Source: Proteus vulgaris
Lineage (GTDB): Bacteria > Pseudomonadota > Gammaproteobacteria > Enterobacterales > Enterobacteriaceae
Assembly: GCF_016239305.1 (NCBI RefSeq)
Contig: NZ_JAEHOQ010000008.1
Location: 62,001-126,000, forward strand
DNA: 64,000 nucleotides
Direction of reading: 5' to 3'
A program made the position numbers and the translations under genes. The notes under the pieces were generated by a model. That model worked only from the letters and a program-made list of their open reading frames with translations. It made no database searches and was not told the origin of the DNA. Shown piece after piece: positions 41,031-48,802 of the stretch. Position 1 is the first letter of the stretch. Every line of letters begins with the position of its first letter.

Positions 41031-41889
41031 AGAAGCCAATTTGCTCCTGTCTGATTCTATTTATCACACGAGAATTGTCGAATTGGTTTGGCTGAATATG
41101 TGTTGTTGCTTTATATAATATTTCTTGCATTTTTTTAGCGTTTCTCATTGCCTCTCTTGGTGCATCATGGAATCTCCCAGATAGGCTATGCTCGGCTACT
41201 TTTAATAATGGATATATGTCATTCATAGCTGTGGAGCATAGAACCAAAAAGCTCCAACTCCAGCATAAAGTAACAAGTTCATCATCTGTTAGTGTTTTGA
41301 GTTTATTTGAAACTTCTTCCTGTTTAGGAATGTATTCACCTTCAAGTACAAACTTGTGAATATACTCAACCGCATCGGGTATCTGATCTGCTGTCAGCTC
41401 TTCAATGCTACTAACATTAAATTTCTGGTGAACAAGAGAATAGGCTTCTGGATACATAATGCCTTTCTTGCTTACTAATAAATTAACAGCATTCTTTAAT
41501 GGGTTTCGTTCTTGAACAGTTGATTTATGTTTTTTCTTAACTTCACCAGTAGTCCAATATTCATAAAGTACATCGTCACACTCTTCTTGGTACTTTATTA
41601 CTTTATCGCGGATCTCTGGTTTGACTTTGTTAGGGCTGATAGTGTGAAGCCACCCTGCAAGTTTACGGAGAGCTAGGCAAAGCATTGATTGCTCACCGCC
41701 TTTTGAAGGTATCACGATTTCCGTGATCCCTTTACTAAACCTTTGTTTTAGCTTTTCAAATTGAGATTGCCAAGTTAACCCCATACCTTCAACTATTGGC
41801 TTCATTGGTACATATGGTTCGCCGTTGAAATTTACTACATACAGGTTGTTACCGTGGAAAGGTACGTTAATTGTTGATACACTAGTCAT
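41029..41889 (-). CDS. ant: P22-type antirepressor (P22_AR_N domain)
   Basis: Ant-like proteins bind and inactivate phage repressors. The 286-residue product begins with the P22_AR_N domain (MTSVSTINVPFHGNNLYVVNFNGEPYVPMKPIVEGMGLTWQSQ...LRKLAGWLHTISPNKVKPEIRDKVIKYQEECDDVLYEYW). A helical C-terminal domain follows. It is on the strand opposite to the tail genes and is preceded by a ribbon-helix-helix gene, as in the P22 immI region. Confidence 0.9.
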   Translation of the reverse strand: MTSVSTINVPFHGNNLYVVNFNGEPYVPMKPIVEGMGLTWQSQFEKLKQRFSKGITEIVIPSKGGEQSMLCLALRKLAGWLHTISPNKVKPEIRDKVIKYQEECDDVLYEYWTTGEVKKKHKSTVQERNPLKNAVNLLVSKKGIMYPEAYSLVHQKFNVSSIEELTADQIPDAVEYIHKFVLEGEYIPKQEEVSNKLKTLTDDELVTLCWSWSFLVLCSTAMNDIYPLLKVAEHSLSGRFHDAPREAMRNAKKMQEILYKATTHIQPNQFDNSRVINRIRQEQIGF

Positions 41890-41914
41890 GTCGGTTACTC
41901 CGTAGTTTCTGACA

Positions 41915-41958
41915 AATTAGAAGCCCTAGCTACCGCAAATAGTTGGGGCTTCGCTGTT
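41915..41958 (-). other. Long hairpin between the RHH gene and ant
   Basis: GAAGCCC and GGGCTTC, about 20 bases apart, can pair in the ant leader. In P22 the ant leader is the target of the small antisense RNA sar, so this hairpin might attenuate ant. There is no T-run. Confidence 0.35.
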
Positions 41959-42120
41959 TTAGTTGACACGTTTTTCTCTTTCTTTCACATACCAAGCTAT
42001 CGCTTGATTAACTATTGAGTTTTGCGAAATACCATCTTTCGCTGAGAGTTCTACCACTTTACTTTTTAACACCTCTGTTAATCTGAGTTGAAATTTTCCT
42101 GTTTTCTTATTGGTATTCAT
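41959..42120 (-). CDS. 53-aa ribbon-helix-helix (Arc/Mnt-like) repressor
   Basis: The 53-codon frame from ATG 42120 encodes MNTNKKTGKFQLRLTEVLKSK followed by VVELSAKDGISQNSIVNQAIAWYV, the beta-helix-helix pattern of RHH repressors. It lies just upstream of ant and divergent from a second RHH gene. It probably represses ant. Confidence 0.78.
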   Translation of the reverse strand: MNTNKKTGKFQLRLTEVLKSKVVELSAKDGISQNSIVNQAIAWYVKEREKRVN

Positions 42121-42175
42121 ATCTTCATCCTTTTATGTGTCTATGTGACATCACAAAGATATCAATGTGAATCTA

Positions 42176-42215
42176 TATAGTCAACGAATAATTGACTATA
42201 TTGTGATATCACAAT
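42176..42215. promoter_or_regulatory. Operators between the two RHH genes
   Basis: Two inverted repeats adjoin: TATAGTCAA-N7-TTGACTATA at 42176-42200 and the perfect 16-bp ATTGTGATATCACAAT at 42200-42215. They lie in the divergent promoter region, the expected place for binding by Arc/Mnt-type proteins. Confidence 0.7.
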
Positions 42216-42233
42216 GACTTTACTGGTGGTTGT

Positions 42234-42491
42234 ATGTCACAAAAAAATACGCGAATAAGAGATATAACGCCTTATAGCCTTAGAATGCCTGATACTCTGA
42301 AAGAAAAGTTAATGCAAAGGGCAAGTAAGAACGGGCGATCTCTTAATGCTGAAATGGTTATGATTCTTCAGTCTGCCGTGGATGAGGATAGCACCCCAAA
42401 AAACTTAAACGAGCTATCACAGCTTGATCCTGAAAAGTTCAAAGAATTGTTCATGGAAACCGTCAAGAAGATGTATGAAAAAAATAAATAG
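42234..42491 (+). CDS. Arc-family ribbon-helix-helix DNA-binding protein
   Basis: The 85-residue protein has the Arc pattern TPYSLRMPDTLKEKLMQRASKNGRSLNAEMVMILQSAV, plus an acidic C-terminal helix. It is transcribed away from ant. In P22 the Arc repressor shuts off ant after infection; a similar role is inferred here. Confidence 0.88.
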   Translation: MSQKNTRIRDITPYSLRMPDTLKEKLMQRASKNGRSLNAEMVMILQSAVDEDSTPKNLNELSQLDPEKFKELFMETVKKMYEKNK

Positions 42492-42520
42492 ATAATATTT
42501 TTTGTGGTCAATCAAACATC

Positions 42521-42535
42521 TTCCCAAAATGGGAA
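42521..42535. promoter_or_regulatory. Palindromic operator before higB
   Basis: TTCCCA-AAA-TGGGAA is a perfect inverted repeat 34 bp before the toxin start, placed for autoregulation by HigA. Its arms equal those of the palindrome at 20038-20052 upstream of cII. Confidence 0.6.
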
Positions 42536-42568
42536 TTTCATGCAAATATATAGAGAGCATGGTTAGCC

Positions 42569-42856
42569 GTGAAAATAATAGGTGAGAAGCAGATTCTGGA
42601 TTTTTGTAAAAAGCACAATCAGGCTAAATCAGGGATGATGTCTTGGATTGCGGAAGTAAGAGCAGCTAACTGGGAAACGCCTCAAGATATTAAAAACAGG
42701 TTCGTTACAGCTAGTTTTCTCGCTGACAACAGAGTCATTTTTAATATAAAAGGCAATAGTTATAGATTGGTTGTTCAAGTTAGATATGTGAATGGCATCG
42801 TGAAGATTGAAAATGTCATGACCCATCCAGAATATGATAAGTTGAGGTTAAAATGA
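42569..42856 (+). CDS. higB: HigB-family toxin (mRNA interferase)
   Basis: HigB cleaves mRNA at the ribosome. The 95-residue product has the HigB_toxin pattern: SWIAEVRAANWETPQDIKNRFVTASFLADNRVIFNIKGNSYRLVV and the final THPEYDKL. It starts at GTG 42569 (a weaker ribosome site, AGAGAG) and its stop overlaps the antitoxin start by 4 bp. The toxin-first order is typical of hig loci. Confidence 0.92.
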   Translation: MKIIGEKQILDFCKKHNQAKSGMMSWIAEVRAANWETPQDIKNRFVTASFLADNRVIFNIKGNSYRLVVQVRYVNGIVKIENVMTHPEYDKLRLK

Positions 42857-43425
42857 CAAAATTTAAATTGCGCATTTTAAAAAATGATAGTGACTATAAT
42901 GAAGCGATGGAGCGCATATCTGAATTAATGGATTTAGATCCAGATGTGGATAGCGATGATGGTAATGAATTAGAAATGATAGCTCTTCTTATTGAGGATT
43001 ATGAAAAGAAGAACTGTCATATAGAAAAACCATCTCCAATAGAAGCTATAAAATTTAGAATGGATCAATCAGGCATGTCACAAAAAGACATGATACCTTT
43101 TATAGGCTCAGCCTCTAAGGTATCTGAGGTACTTAACGGTAAAAGACCACTAAGTATAAATATGATTAAAAATATTCATTCTGGTCTGGGAATACCTCTT
43201 GATATTCTTATTCAAAATGAAAGCGATTTAGTTGAAAGCATAGACAACTCCTCTCTGGGAATCTTTATAAGAGCAGAGAGAAAAAACAGAGAGCGAGTAA
43301 AAACGACCTCCTTAAACTTCCCTAATAGCTTTGAGTTTGGCTCACCTATAAGTATGTCCGATGGAGAGGTTAAAAAATTTACACATTCAAACTGGGGAGT
43401 GAAGAATGAGCAAGTCATTAATTAA
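42853..43425 (+). CDS. higA: HigA-type antitoxin with long C-terminal extension
   Basis: The antitoxin blocks HigB and represses the operon. The 190-residue product has an acidic N-terminal part, an XRE-type HTH (GMSQKDMIPFIGSASKVSEVLNGKRPL, about residues 74-100) and an extra tail of about 70 residues (121-190) ending KKFTHSNWGVKNEQVIN. HigA proteins of two-gene loci are usually shorter, so the tail may be the chaperone-addiction segment seen in toxin-antitoxin-chaperone systems. It overlaps the SecB-like gene by 20 bp. Confidence 0.9.
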   Translation: MTKFKLRILKNDSDYNEAMERISELMDLDPDVDSDDGNELEMIALLIEDYEKKNCHIEKPSPIEAIKFRMDQSGMSQKDMIPFIGSASKVSEVLNGKRPLSINMIKNIHSGLGIPLDILIQNESDLVESIDNSSLGIFIRAERKNRERVKTTSLNFPNSFEFGSPISMSDGEVKKFTHSNWGVKNEQVIN

Positions 43426-43876
43426 ATCAGCTAAGAAAAAGCTTAATCTGGTTAACGTATTAATGAAAAATGGTGCTTTTTCTATTAATAACGATCTGAA
43501 AGCTACGTTCATAGACAATGAGTTTATCGATGGGAAAAAAACAGAAACTCAAACTATGTGCGGAGTTACGCAAGCTTATCCATTAATAGCTAATGACAAA
43601 ACTCAATACGCTTATATTTTTGAGTTTGAGTCTGCGATTAGAGTTGTCTCTAAAGGAAGTGATAATGAAGAATTTATTATCTTTATGATTAATGGTCTTT
43701 TTGAGGTTTCGTATAGCTCACAAGAAAAGTTAAATGATGAAGAGCTAAAGGCTTATGGTAATGCTCAAGTGGCTTTTGATGCGTGGCCTTATTGGCGTTC
43801 CTTTGTGCATGAATCCTGTTCAAAGATGGGTACACCAAGATTAAGGATTGGTGGATATATCCCAAATGATGATTAA
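43406..43876 (+). CDS. SecB-like chaperone of a toxin-antitoxin-chaperone operon
   Basis: The 156-residue protein shows the SecB fold pattern: a strand-rich body (YAYIFEFESAIRV, EFIIFMINGLFEVSYSS), then ELKAYGNAQVAFDAWPYWRSFVHESCSKMGTPRLRI, where AWPYWRSF (126-133) and MGTPRL (141-146) match TAC-type SecB-like chaperones. In such systems the chaperone folds and protects the antitoxin. GGGAG precedes ATG 43406. Confidence 0.85.
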   Translation: MSKSLIKSAKKKLNLVNVLMKNGAFSINNDLKATFIDNEFIDGKKTETQTMCGVTQAYPLIANDKTQYAYIFEFESAIRVVSKGSDNEEFIIFMINGLFEVSYSSQEKLNDEELKAYGNAQVAFDAWPYWRSFVHESCSKMGTPRLRIGGYIPNDD

Positions 43877-43896
43877 CCACCTATGGGTGGTTTTTT
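43875..43896 (+). terminator. Terminator of the HigB-HigA-chaperone operon
   Basis: AACCACC-TATG-GGTGGTT followed by T-run, overlapping the chaperone stop. The three genes thus form a self-contained unit. Confidence 0.88.
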
Positions 43897-43969
43897 GTGC
43901 CTAGTGTTTGCTTTTCTTTGCACCACAAACAGCTAAACTAATAACAAATTAACTAACGAGGATGGTGTT

Positions 43970-44467
43970 GTGAGGAATGCGCTACTTATGCTTTCATTTC
44001 TATTACTAGCTGGATGTGGTGATAAAGGTAATGAGAGCGCCTTTGGTATCATATGGGATGAAAAAGTATCAAACATCTCATTTATTGATAAAGACAAATG
44101 CGAATCAAAAGATGAGGTTACAACTTGCGAAATTGGTTCAATATCGCCATTTAATAAATGGTCAAGAAGTAATGAGTTAATCTTTTTAAACGACAGACTA
44201 GAATCAATAAAAGTCACAATCACTGCCAGTAGTGACAACCCTGGCGATATGGATGAATTTAAAAACAATTTACTAAGTGAATTGGATTTTATAAGTAAAT
44301 CTGGCGCAGGCATTGAAAAAATAGATGAAATAAAATCTCAGTGTATTGATGGTAATTGTACTGAATACAGCGAGTTAATTAAAACAAAAAATGGTGATGT
44401 GAAAATCTGGATTACGGTACCTCCAACAACCATCTATCCAGTTGCAGTAATAACCTATTCAAAATAG
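43970..44467 (+). CDS. Phage-encoded lipoprotein, unknown
   Basis: The 165-residue protein starts at GTG 43970 and has a signal with lipobox LLAGC (Cys16), so the mature form is lipid-anchored and begins CGDKGNES. Four further cysteines (pairs in KDKCESKDEVTTCE and SQCIDGNCTE) could form disulphides. Its own terminators on both sides and its place next to the TA operon suggest lysogen expression, perhaps for superinfection exclusion. Confidence 0.8.
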   Translation: MRNALLMLSFLLLAGCGDKGNESAFGIIWDEKVSNISFIDKDKCESKDEVTTCEIGSISPFNKWSRSNELIFLNDRLESIKVTITASSDNPGDMDEFKNNLLSELDFISKSGAGIEKIDEIKSQCIDGNCTEYSELIKTKNGDVKIWITVPPTTIYPVAVITYSK

Positions 44468-44485
44468 ACAGCAAACATTTAACAC

Positions 44486-44511
44486 AACCCTGCCAATCGG
44501 CGGGGTTTTTC
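44486..44511 (+). terminator. Terminator after the lipoprotein gene
   Basis: AACCCTGCC-AATC-GGCGGGGTT followed by TTTT. It ends the accessory block before the tape measure gene. Confidence 0.88.
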
Positions 44512-44529
44512 ATTTTAAGGAGCCGATAA

Positions 44530-47500
44530 ATGGCACAAGTAGGCGAAATTGTTTATCAAGTGCAGATGGATGTTCAGCAGCTACTTACATCTCAACGACA
44601 GCTAGAACAGCGATTAAATCGCATGGATGATAGCTTTAACAGAACATCTAGAGCGGTGAATGACACTGAGCAATCAATGCTGTCTCTCTCGAAGGTTGCT
44701 GGCGTTGTAGCCTCTGCATTATCTGCTGGTGCGATCATTAACGCAGTCGATGAATGGGGGCAAATGGCTGCGCGTATTAAAATGGCACTCAATTCAGTTG
44801 AGGGTGATGTTGAGCGTTATGCAGAGATACAGCAACGCTTCTTAGAAGTTAGTAACCGAAATGGTAAGGCTATTGAGACAACTCAAGAGTTATATGCCGG
44901 ATCTGCAACTTCAATGAAAGAATTGGGTTATAACACAACTCAGACAGTTGACTACATTGAGTCTCTTTCTTCTGCATTCACAGCTAACGCAACTGGCGTA
45001 CAACAAACAGAATCTGCAATGAATGCTCTTAATAGGGCTATGGTTATTGGTACATTGAAAGGCAACGATTGGCACTCTGTTTTAAATGCCACACCTTCCG
45101 TTGTTGCTGATATTGCTAAAGAATTATCTCGCTTGCGTGGCGGTGTAAAAGTCACTGAAAACGACGTTAAGAAAATGGCAATGCAGGGCGGTATTTCCAT
45201 GAAGTTATTCGCTGACGCAATGATTACGGCGCGTGAAGAGAATAACGCTCTTGCTGACTCAATGGATAACACCATTGCAGACGGTTTTACAAAGTTAACA
45301 AACTCAGCGAAAGCCTATTATGGCGAGATGAACCAGACTCTAGGAATTACTCGATCTGTTTCTGCTGGATTCGCGGTATTAACTGACAACTTTGATAAAG
45401 TTTCTGCCGCTACAAATATTGCCATTATTGTAATGGGTGCAAAAATGGCTGGTGCGTTAGCATCCACAATAAAGGCGAAAATAGGGGATATCTCTGCTTC
45501 AATCGGTCAAGCAAATGCGACATTGCAGTCAGCAAGAGCCAATGAATATGCTGCAAACACAGTGGTTAGGAAAACACAGGCAGATCTTGCTGCCGCTAGG
45601 TCTGCTGTGGCGTTGGCGCAGGCTGAATACAATGTTGCAAAAGGAACTCTAGCAGAATCCACAGCGTTAGATAACCTAATTGCAAAAAGAACCATGGCAT
45701 CAAAAGCGGCGATAGCTCATACGCAAGCGACGATGGCGCAAACCGCAGCAATAAATACAACCTCAACAGCAGCTAGATCTGCATCCTTATCATTAGGTGT
45801 TCTAAAAGGGGCTATGAGCTTAATTGGTGGCCCAGTTGGTGCTGCCATGTTAGCTGGTGCCGCCATATATTATTTTTATCAAAAATCAGAGCAAGCAAAA
45901 CAAGAAGCTAGAGATTTTGCTGATAGCGTAGATCAGCTAACTGCAAAACTAAAGGAGCTTTCGTATCAGGAGATAGCTCGTGATGCTCAGGATGCTAAAG
46001 ATAAGCAAGAATTATTACGTCTTGAAATGAAAGAGCAGGAAAAGCAATTATCAAAATTAAGGGCTGAAATAGAGTTACAAAAAACAGCATTAAGTGGAAT
46101 GCCTGATCTTATTGATAAAAACACCACGAGAATCCTACGTGAAGTTACTAGAATTGAAGGTGATTTAGCGGAGAATAGGAAAAAATCAGAAGTCATCACC
46201 AGATATCTAGTTGATGCACAAGAGGAATATAACAGAAAAACAAAAGAAGCCATTGATTTAAGCGTTAAAAATGCATTAGTTATTTTTGCAGAAAAAACAG
46301 GGTTTGGTGATCTGGCGAATAAAATTAGGGACGCTACAAATGCCAAAAGAGAGTTTAATGCCACTGGTGCGGATTATGGTGGAGAGGAAGGTGAAAAGCT
46401 AAAAAAACAAATGGAAAGGCGCCTTGAGCTTTCTAAAAGAGAAGGCGTGGAGAGGGCTAAGTTACAGGCATTATATGCAGCGCAAGATGCAGGTGTTTTT
46501 GATAAAAAGGCAATCGATGAATTGCAAGAAATGGCCGCTCAAGAATATAAAAACGGGCAAGTCAAAAAGGAATCAACAAAAGCCACAGACGCAGCATACG
46601 AAGCATTAAAACGCCAGAGAGAAGAGATTGAACTTTTAAACAAAGGTTACAAAGACGGCTCTCTTGAAATGGCTAAGTATGACGCGGTTAAGGCGCTTGG
46701 TGACAAAGCATCTCCTAAGCAGATTGAAAAAGCGGAGCAACTCGCAGAAGAAAAGTACAACATTGAACGTAATCTAGCAGATAAGAAAGCCGCACTTGAG
46801 CTTGATTTAGTTGCCAAGGCTAAAGAATCTCACGATAAACAGTTGGCAGACTTAGAGCGGATAACAAAAGATGATGTATCTCTCACTGAACAAGCTGCAA
46901 GGCGCAAAGCTGAAATTGAAGCGGAATACCAACAAAAGATAGCCGAAATAAAGGCTAAAAACGCTGTATCACCTCAAGATAATTTAAAAGCACAAGTAGA
47001 CCCTGTTCAGCAACTAAAAAATGAGCATGAGCGTAAACTTGCGCTTATAAAAGAGTACGAAAACCAAAAAGTTTTAACCGAACAACAAAGCTTAGAGTTA
47101 ATGAATGCTGCTAATACCCAATACGAGCAAGACCGCATGAATGCTCAATGGGAGATATGGCGCAATCAGAGTCAAGCTAATCAGTTCTTAGCTGATGGGT
47201 TGGACGCATTAGGGCAACGTTCCGCTAATGTGATTACAGGGTTATTAACAGGCACTCAATCCCTTAACGATGCTTTCCGCAATGTAGCATTAACCATTGT
47301 AGACCAAGCTGTTGGCGCTCTGGTTCAAATGGGTATGCAACAGGTTAAGAATATGATTATGGGTGAGAGTATGGCTGCGGCAACTACGGCATCAACACTC
47401 GCTCAGGCTGCGGCAGCACAAACAGCATGGGCACCTGCGGCATTAAGTGCGTCTATAGCGACATTAGGGGCGGCAGTAGCGACGGGAACCTCATCATATG

Positions 47501-47868
47501 CGGCGGCTATGGCGGCAAGTAAGACTATGGGTCTTGCTGGTGCTAGATATAACGGTGGTCCTGTAAATGCTGGCTCTATGTATCGCGTCGGCGAAAATGG
47601 CAAGCCAGAAATATTCAAAGCATCTAATGGTAATCAATACATGATACCGGGTGATAATGGTCGAGTTATCAGTAATCGACAAATGGGTAAAGGTGGTAAC
47701 GGTGTCAGCATGGGTGATATGCACTTTACATTCCAAGTTCAGGCACCAAATGGCATCACTCAAAAGGAAGCACAACAAATACAGCAAATGGTGAGAGGTA
47801 CGGTTTATGACGTACTTGGCACCGAAATGCGTAGTGGCGGTGCTTTGGAAAAATCAAGAAGTTGGTAA
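44530..47868 (+). CDS. Tail tape measure protein
   Basis: This protein sets tail length and is ejected with DNA. The 1112-residue product has the N-terminal tape-measure domain (MAQVGEIVYQVQMDVQQLLTSQRQLEQRLNRM..., NRAMVIGTLKGNDWHSVLNATPSV), a small hydrophobic segment near residue 430, a long charged coiled-coil centre and a C-terminal part (YNGGPVNAGSMYRVGENGKPEIF) typical of lambda gpH-like proteins. Confidence 0.96.
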   Translation: MAQVGEIVYQVQMDVQQLLTSQRQLEQRLNRMDDSFNRTSRAVNDTEQSMLSLSKVAGVVASALSAGAIINAVDEWGQMAARIKMALNSVEGDVERYAEIQQRFLEVSNRNGKAIETTQELYAGSATSMKELGYNTTQTVDYIESLSSAFTANATGVQQTESAMNALNRAMVIGTLKGNDWHSVLNATPSVVADIAKELSRLRGGVKVTENDVKKMAMQGGISMKLFADAMITAREENNALADSMDNTIADGFTKLTNSAKAYYGEMNQTLGITRSVSAGFAVLTDNFDKVSAATNIAIIVMGAKMAGALASTIKAKIGDISASIGQANATLQSARANEYAANTVVRKTQADLAAARSAVALAQAEYNVAKGTLAESTALDNLIAKRTMASKAAIAHTQATMAQTAAINTTSTAARSASLSLGVLKGAMSLIGGPVGAAMLAGAAIYYFYQKSEQAKQEARDFADSVDQLTAKLKELSYQEIARDAQDAKDKQELLRLEMKEQEKQLSKLRAEIELQKTALSGMPDLIDKNTTRILREVTRIEGDLAENRKKSEVITRYLVDAQEEYNRKTKEAIDLSVKNALVIFAEKTGFGDLANKIRDATNAKREFNATGADYGGEEGEKLKKQMERRLELSKREGVERAKLQALYAAQDAGVFDKKAIDELQEMAAQEYKNGQVKKESTKATDAAYEALKRQREEIELLNKGYKDGSLEMAKYDAVKALGDKASPKQIEKAEQLAEEKYNIERNLADKKAALELDLVAKAKESHDKQLADLERITKDDVSLTEQAARRKAEIEAEYQQKIAEIKAKNAVSPQDNLKAQVDPVQQLKNEHERKLALIKEYENQKVLTEQQSLELMNAANTQYEQDRMNAQWEIWRNQSQANQFLADGLDALGQRSANVITGLLTGTQSLNDAFRNVALTIVDQAVGALVQMGMQQVKNMIMGESMAAATTASTLAQAAAAQTAWAPAALSASIATLGAAVATGTSSYAAAMAASKTMGLAGARYNGGPVNAGSMYRVGENGKPEIFKASNGNQYMIPGDNGRVISNRQMGKGGNGVSMGDMHFTFQVQAPNGITQKEAQQIQQMVRGTVYDVLGTEMRSGGALEKSRSW

Positions 47869-47883
47869 TTAAGAGAGGTAGTT

Positions 47884-48087
47884 ATGAGCAATCAAAACTT
47901 AGAAGTGTTAGTTAGTACATTGTCAGCACAAGTAGTAAAGCAAGAGCATCAAATAGCAGAGTTACAAAAACAGCTCGCGGATATGCAAAAGGCAACGAGC
48001 TGTTATTTTCAAATAAAAAATAATGAGATTTTCATCAAAGAGGCAGTGATTAGCGAACCTTTATTGAGTTCATTAGACCAATCATAG
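47884..48087 (+). CDS. Small coiled-coil protein sharing a motif with J
   Basis: The 67-residue protein has a coiled-coil N-terminus (LVSTLSAQVVKQEHQIAELQKQLADMQKA) and ends with CYFQIKNNEIFIKEAVISEPLL. The NNEIFIKEAVI part resembles NGQLFVKEAFIGDATI near the end of the J protein. It may be a tail-tip accessory protein or a fragment of one. Confidence 0.6.
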   Translation: MSNQNLEVLVSTLSAQVVKQEHQIAELQKQLADMQKATSCYFQIKNNEIFIKEAVISEPLLSSLDQS

Positions 48088-48328
48088 CCTCTTTTTGCTC
48101 TTGTAAAAATTCCTTAGAAAATTGCTTATCATCAGTATCATATAGATTGATTATATTTTCAATAGCATCTCTATTTAATGCTCCGGTAGCAATTAATGCG
48201 GAAAATATAGAGCCTAGCATTTCTAATCTAATGGTTTGAATTTTATCATTATTGCTTAATCCAGCAACAGCGACCTTTAGCTCATTAACCGAGTTTGCTA
48301 GTTCTTTCACAGAAAATGATTCTGACAT
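48050..48328 (-). CDS. Small helical protein on the opposite strand
   Basis: The 92-residue protein (MSESFSVKELANSVNELKVAVAGLSNNDKIQTIR) is helical and acidic at the end. It lies against the direction of the tail genes and overlaps the preceding gene by 38 bp, like a small accessory cargo gene. No family is recognised. Confidence 0.5.
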   Translation of the reverse strand: MSESFSVKELANSVNELKVAVAGLSNNDKIQTIRLEMLGSIFSALIATGALNRDAIENIINLYDTDDKQFSKEFLQEQKEAMIGLMNSIKVR

Positions 48329-48472
48329 TTCAAATCCTCACACCGAAGTAAATCAGCCATTCCTTCGGTAAGTTTCTCTGGGCTGAATATATAAAATAAC
48401 CTAATGGATATTTATTAATATCCTGATATTTGATCAGGCGGCTTTGTGTCGCCTTTTTTATTGGAGTAACCA

Positions 48473-48802
48473 ATGGAAGAGTTTAAATGGCGACCTGAAA
48501 CAGCTTATCAGGTGGGTAATGAGCCTAAAGTGAAGGTGGCCAAGTTTGGTAACGGTTATGAGCAAAGAGTCAAAGACGGGATCAACAACCAACTAAAGAC
48601 TTATCAACTCTCATTTGTTAAGCGTACTGATATTGGGAAACAGATTGATGAGTTTCTTAAGGCTCGAGGTGCAGTTGAATCATTCTTATGGCTAACCAGT
48701 GATGATAACTCTAAACGTAAATTTGTTTGCCGAGGCTGGCAGGTGACACCGAGAACATCAGTATGGCAGATAGATTGTACATTTGAGGAGGTTGTTGCAT
48801 GA
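48473..48802 (+). CDS. Minor tail protein M-like
   Basis: The 109-residue protein begins MEEFKWRPETAYQVGNEPKVKVAKFGNGYEQRVKDG, the standard pattern of lambda gpM-type (phage-related protein) tail-tip proteins. It overlaps the L-like gene by 4 bp. Confidence 0.92.
   Translation: MEEFKWRPETAYQVGNEPKVKVAKFGNGYEQRVKDGINNQLKTYQLSFVKRTDIGKQIDEFLKARGAVESFLWLTSDDNSKRKFVCRGWQVTPRTSVWQIDCTFEEVVA

Noticed and set aside
45500-47700. Opposite-strand frames in the tape measure gene
   Set aside because: They are mirror frames of the Ala/Lys/Glu-rich coiled-coil coding sequence and have no start signals.
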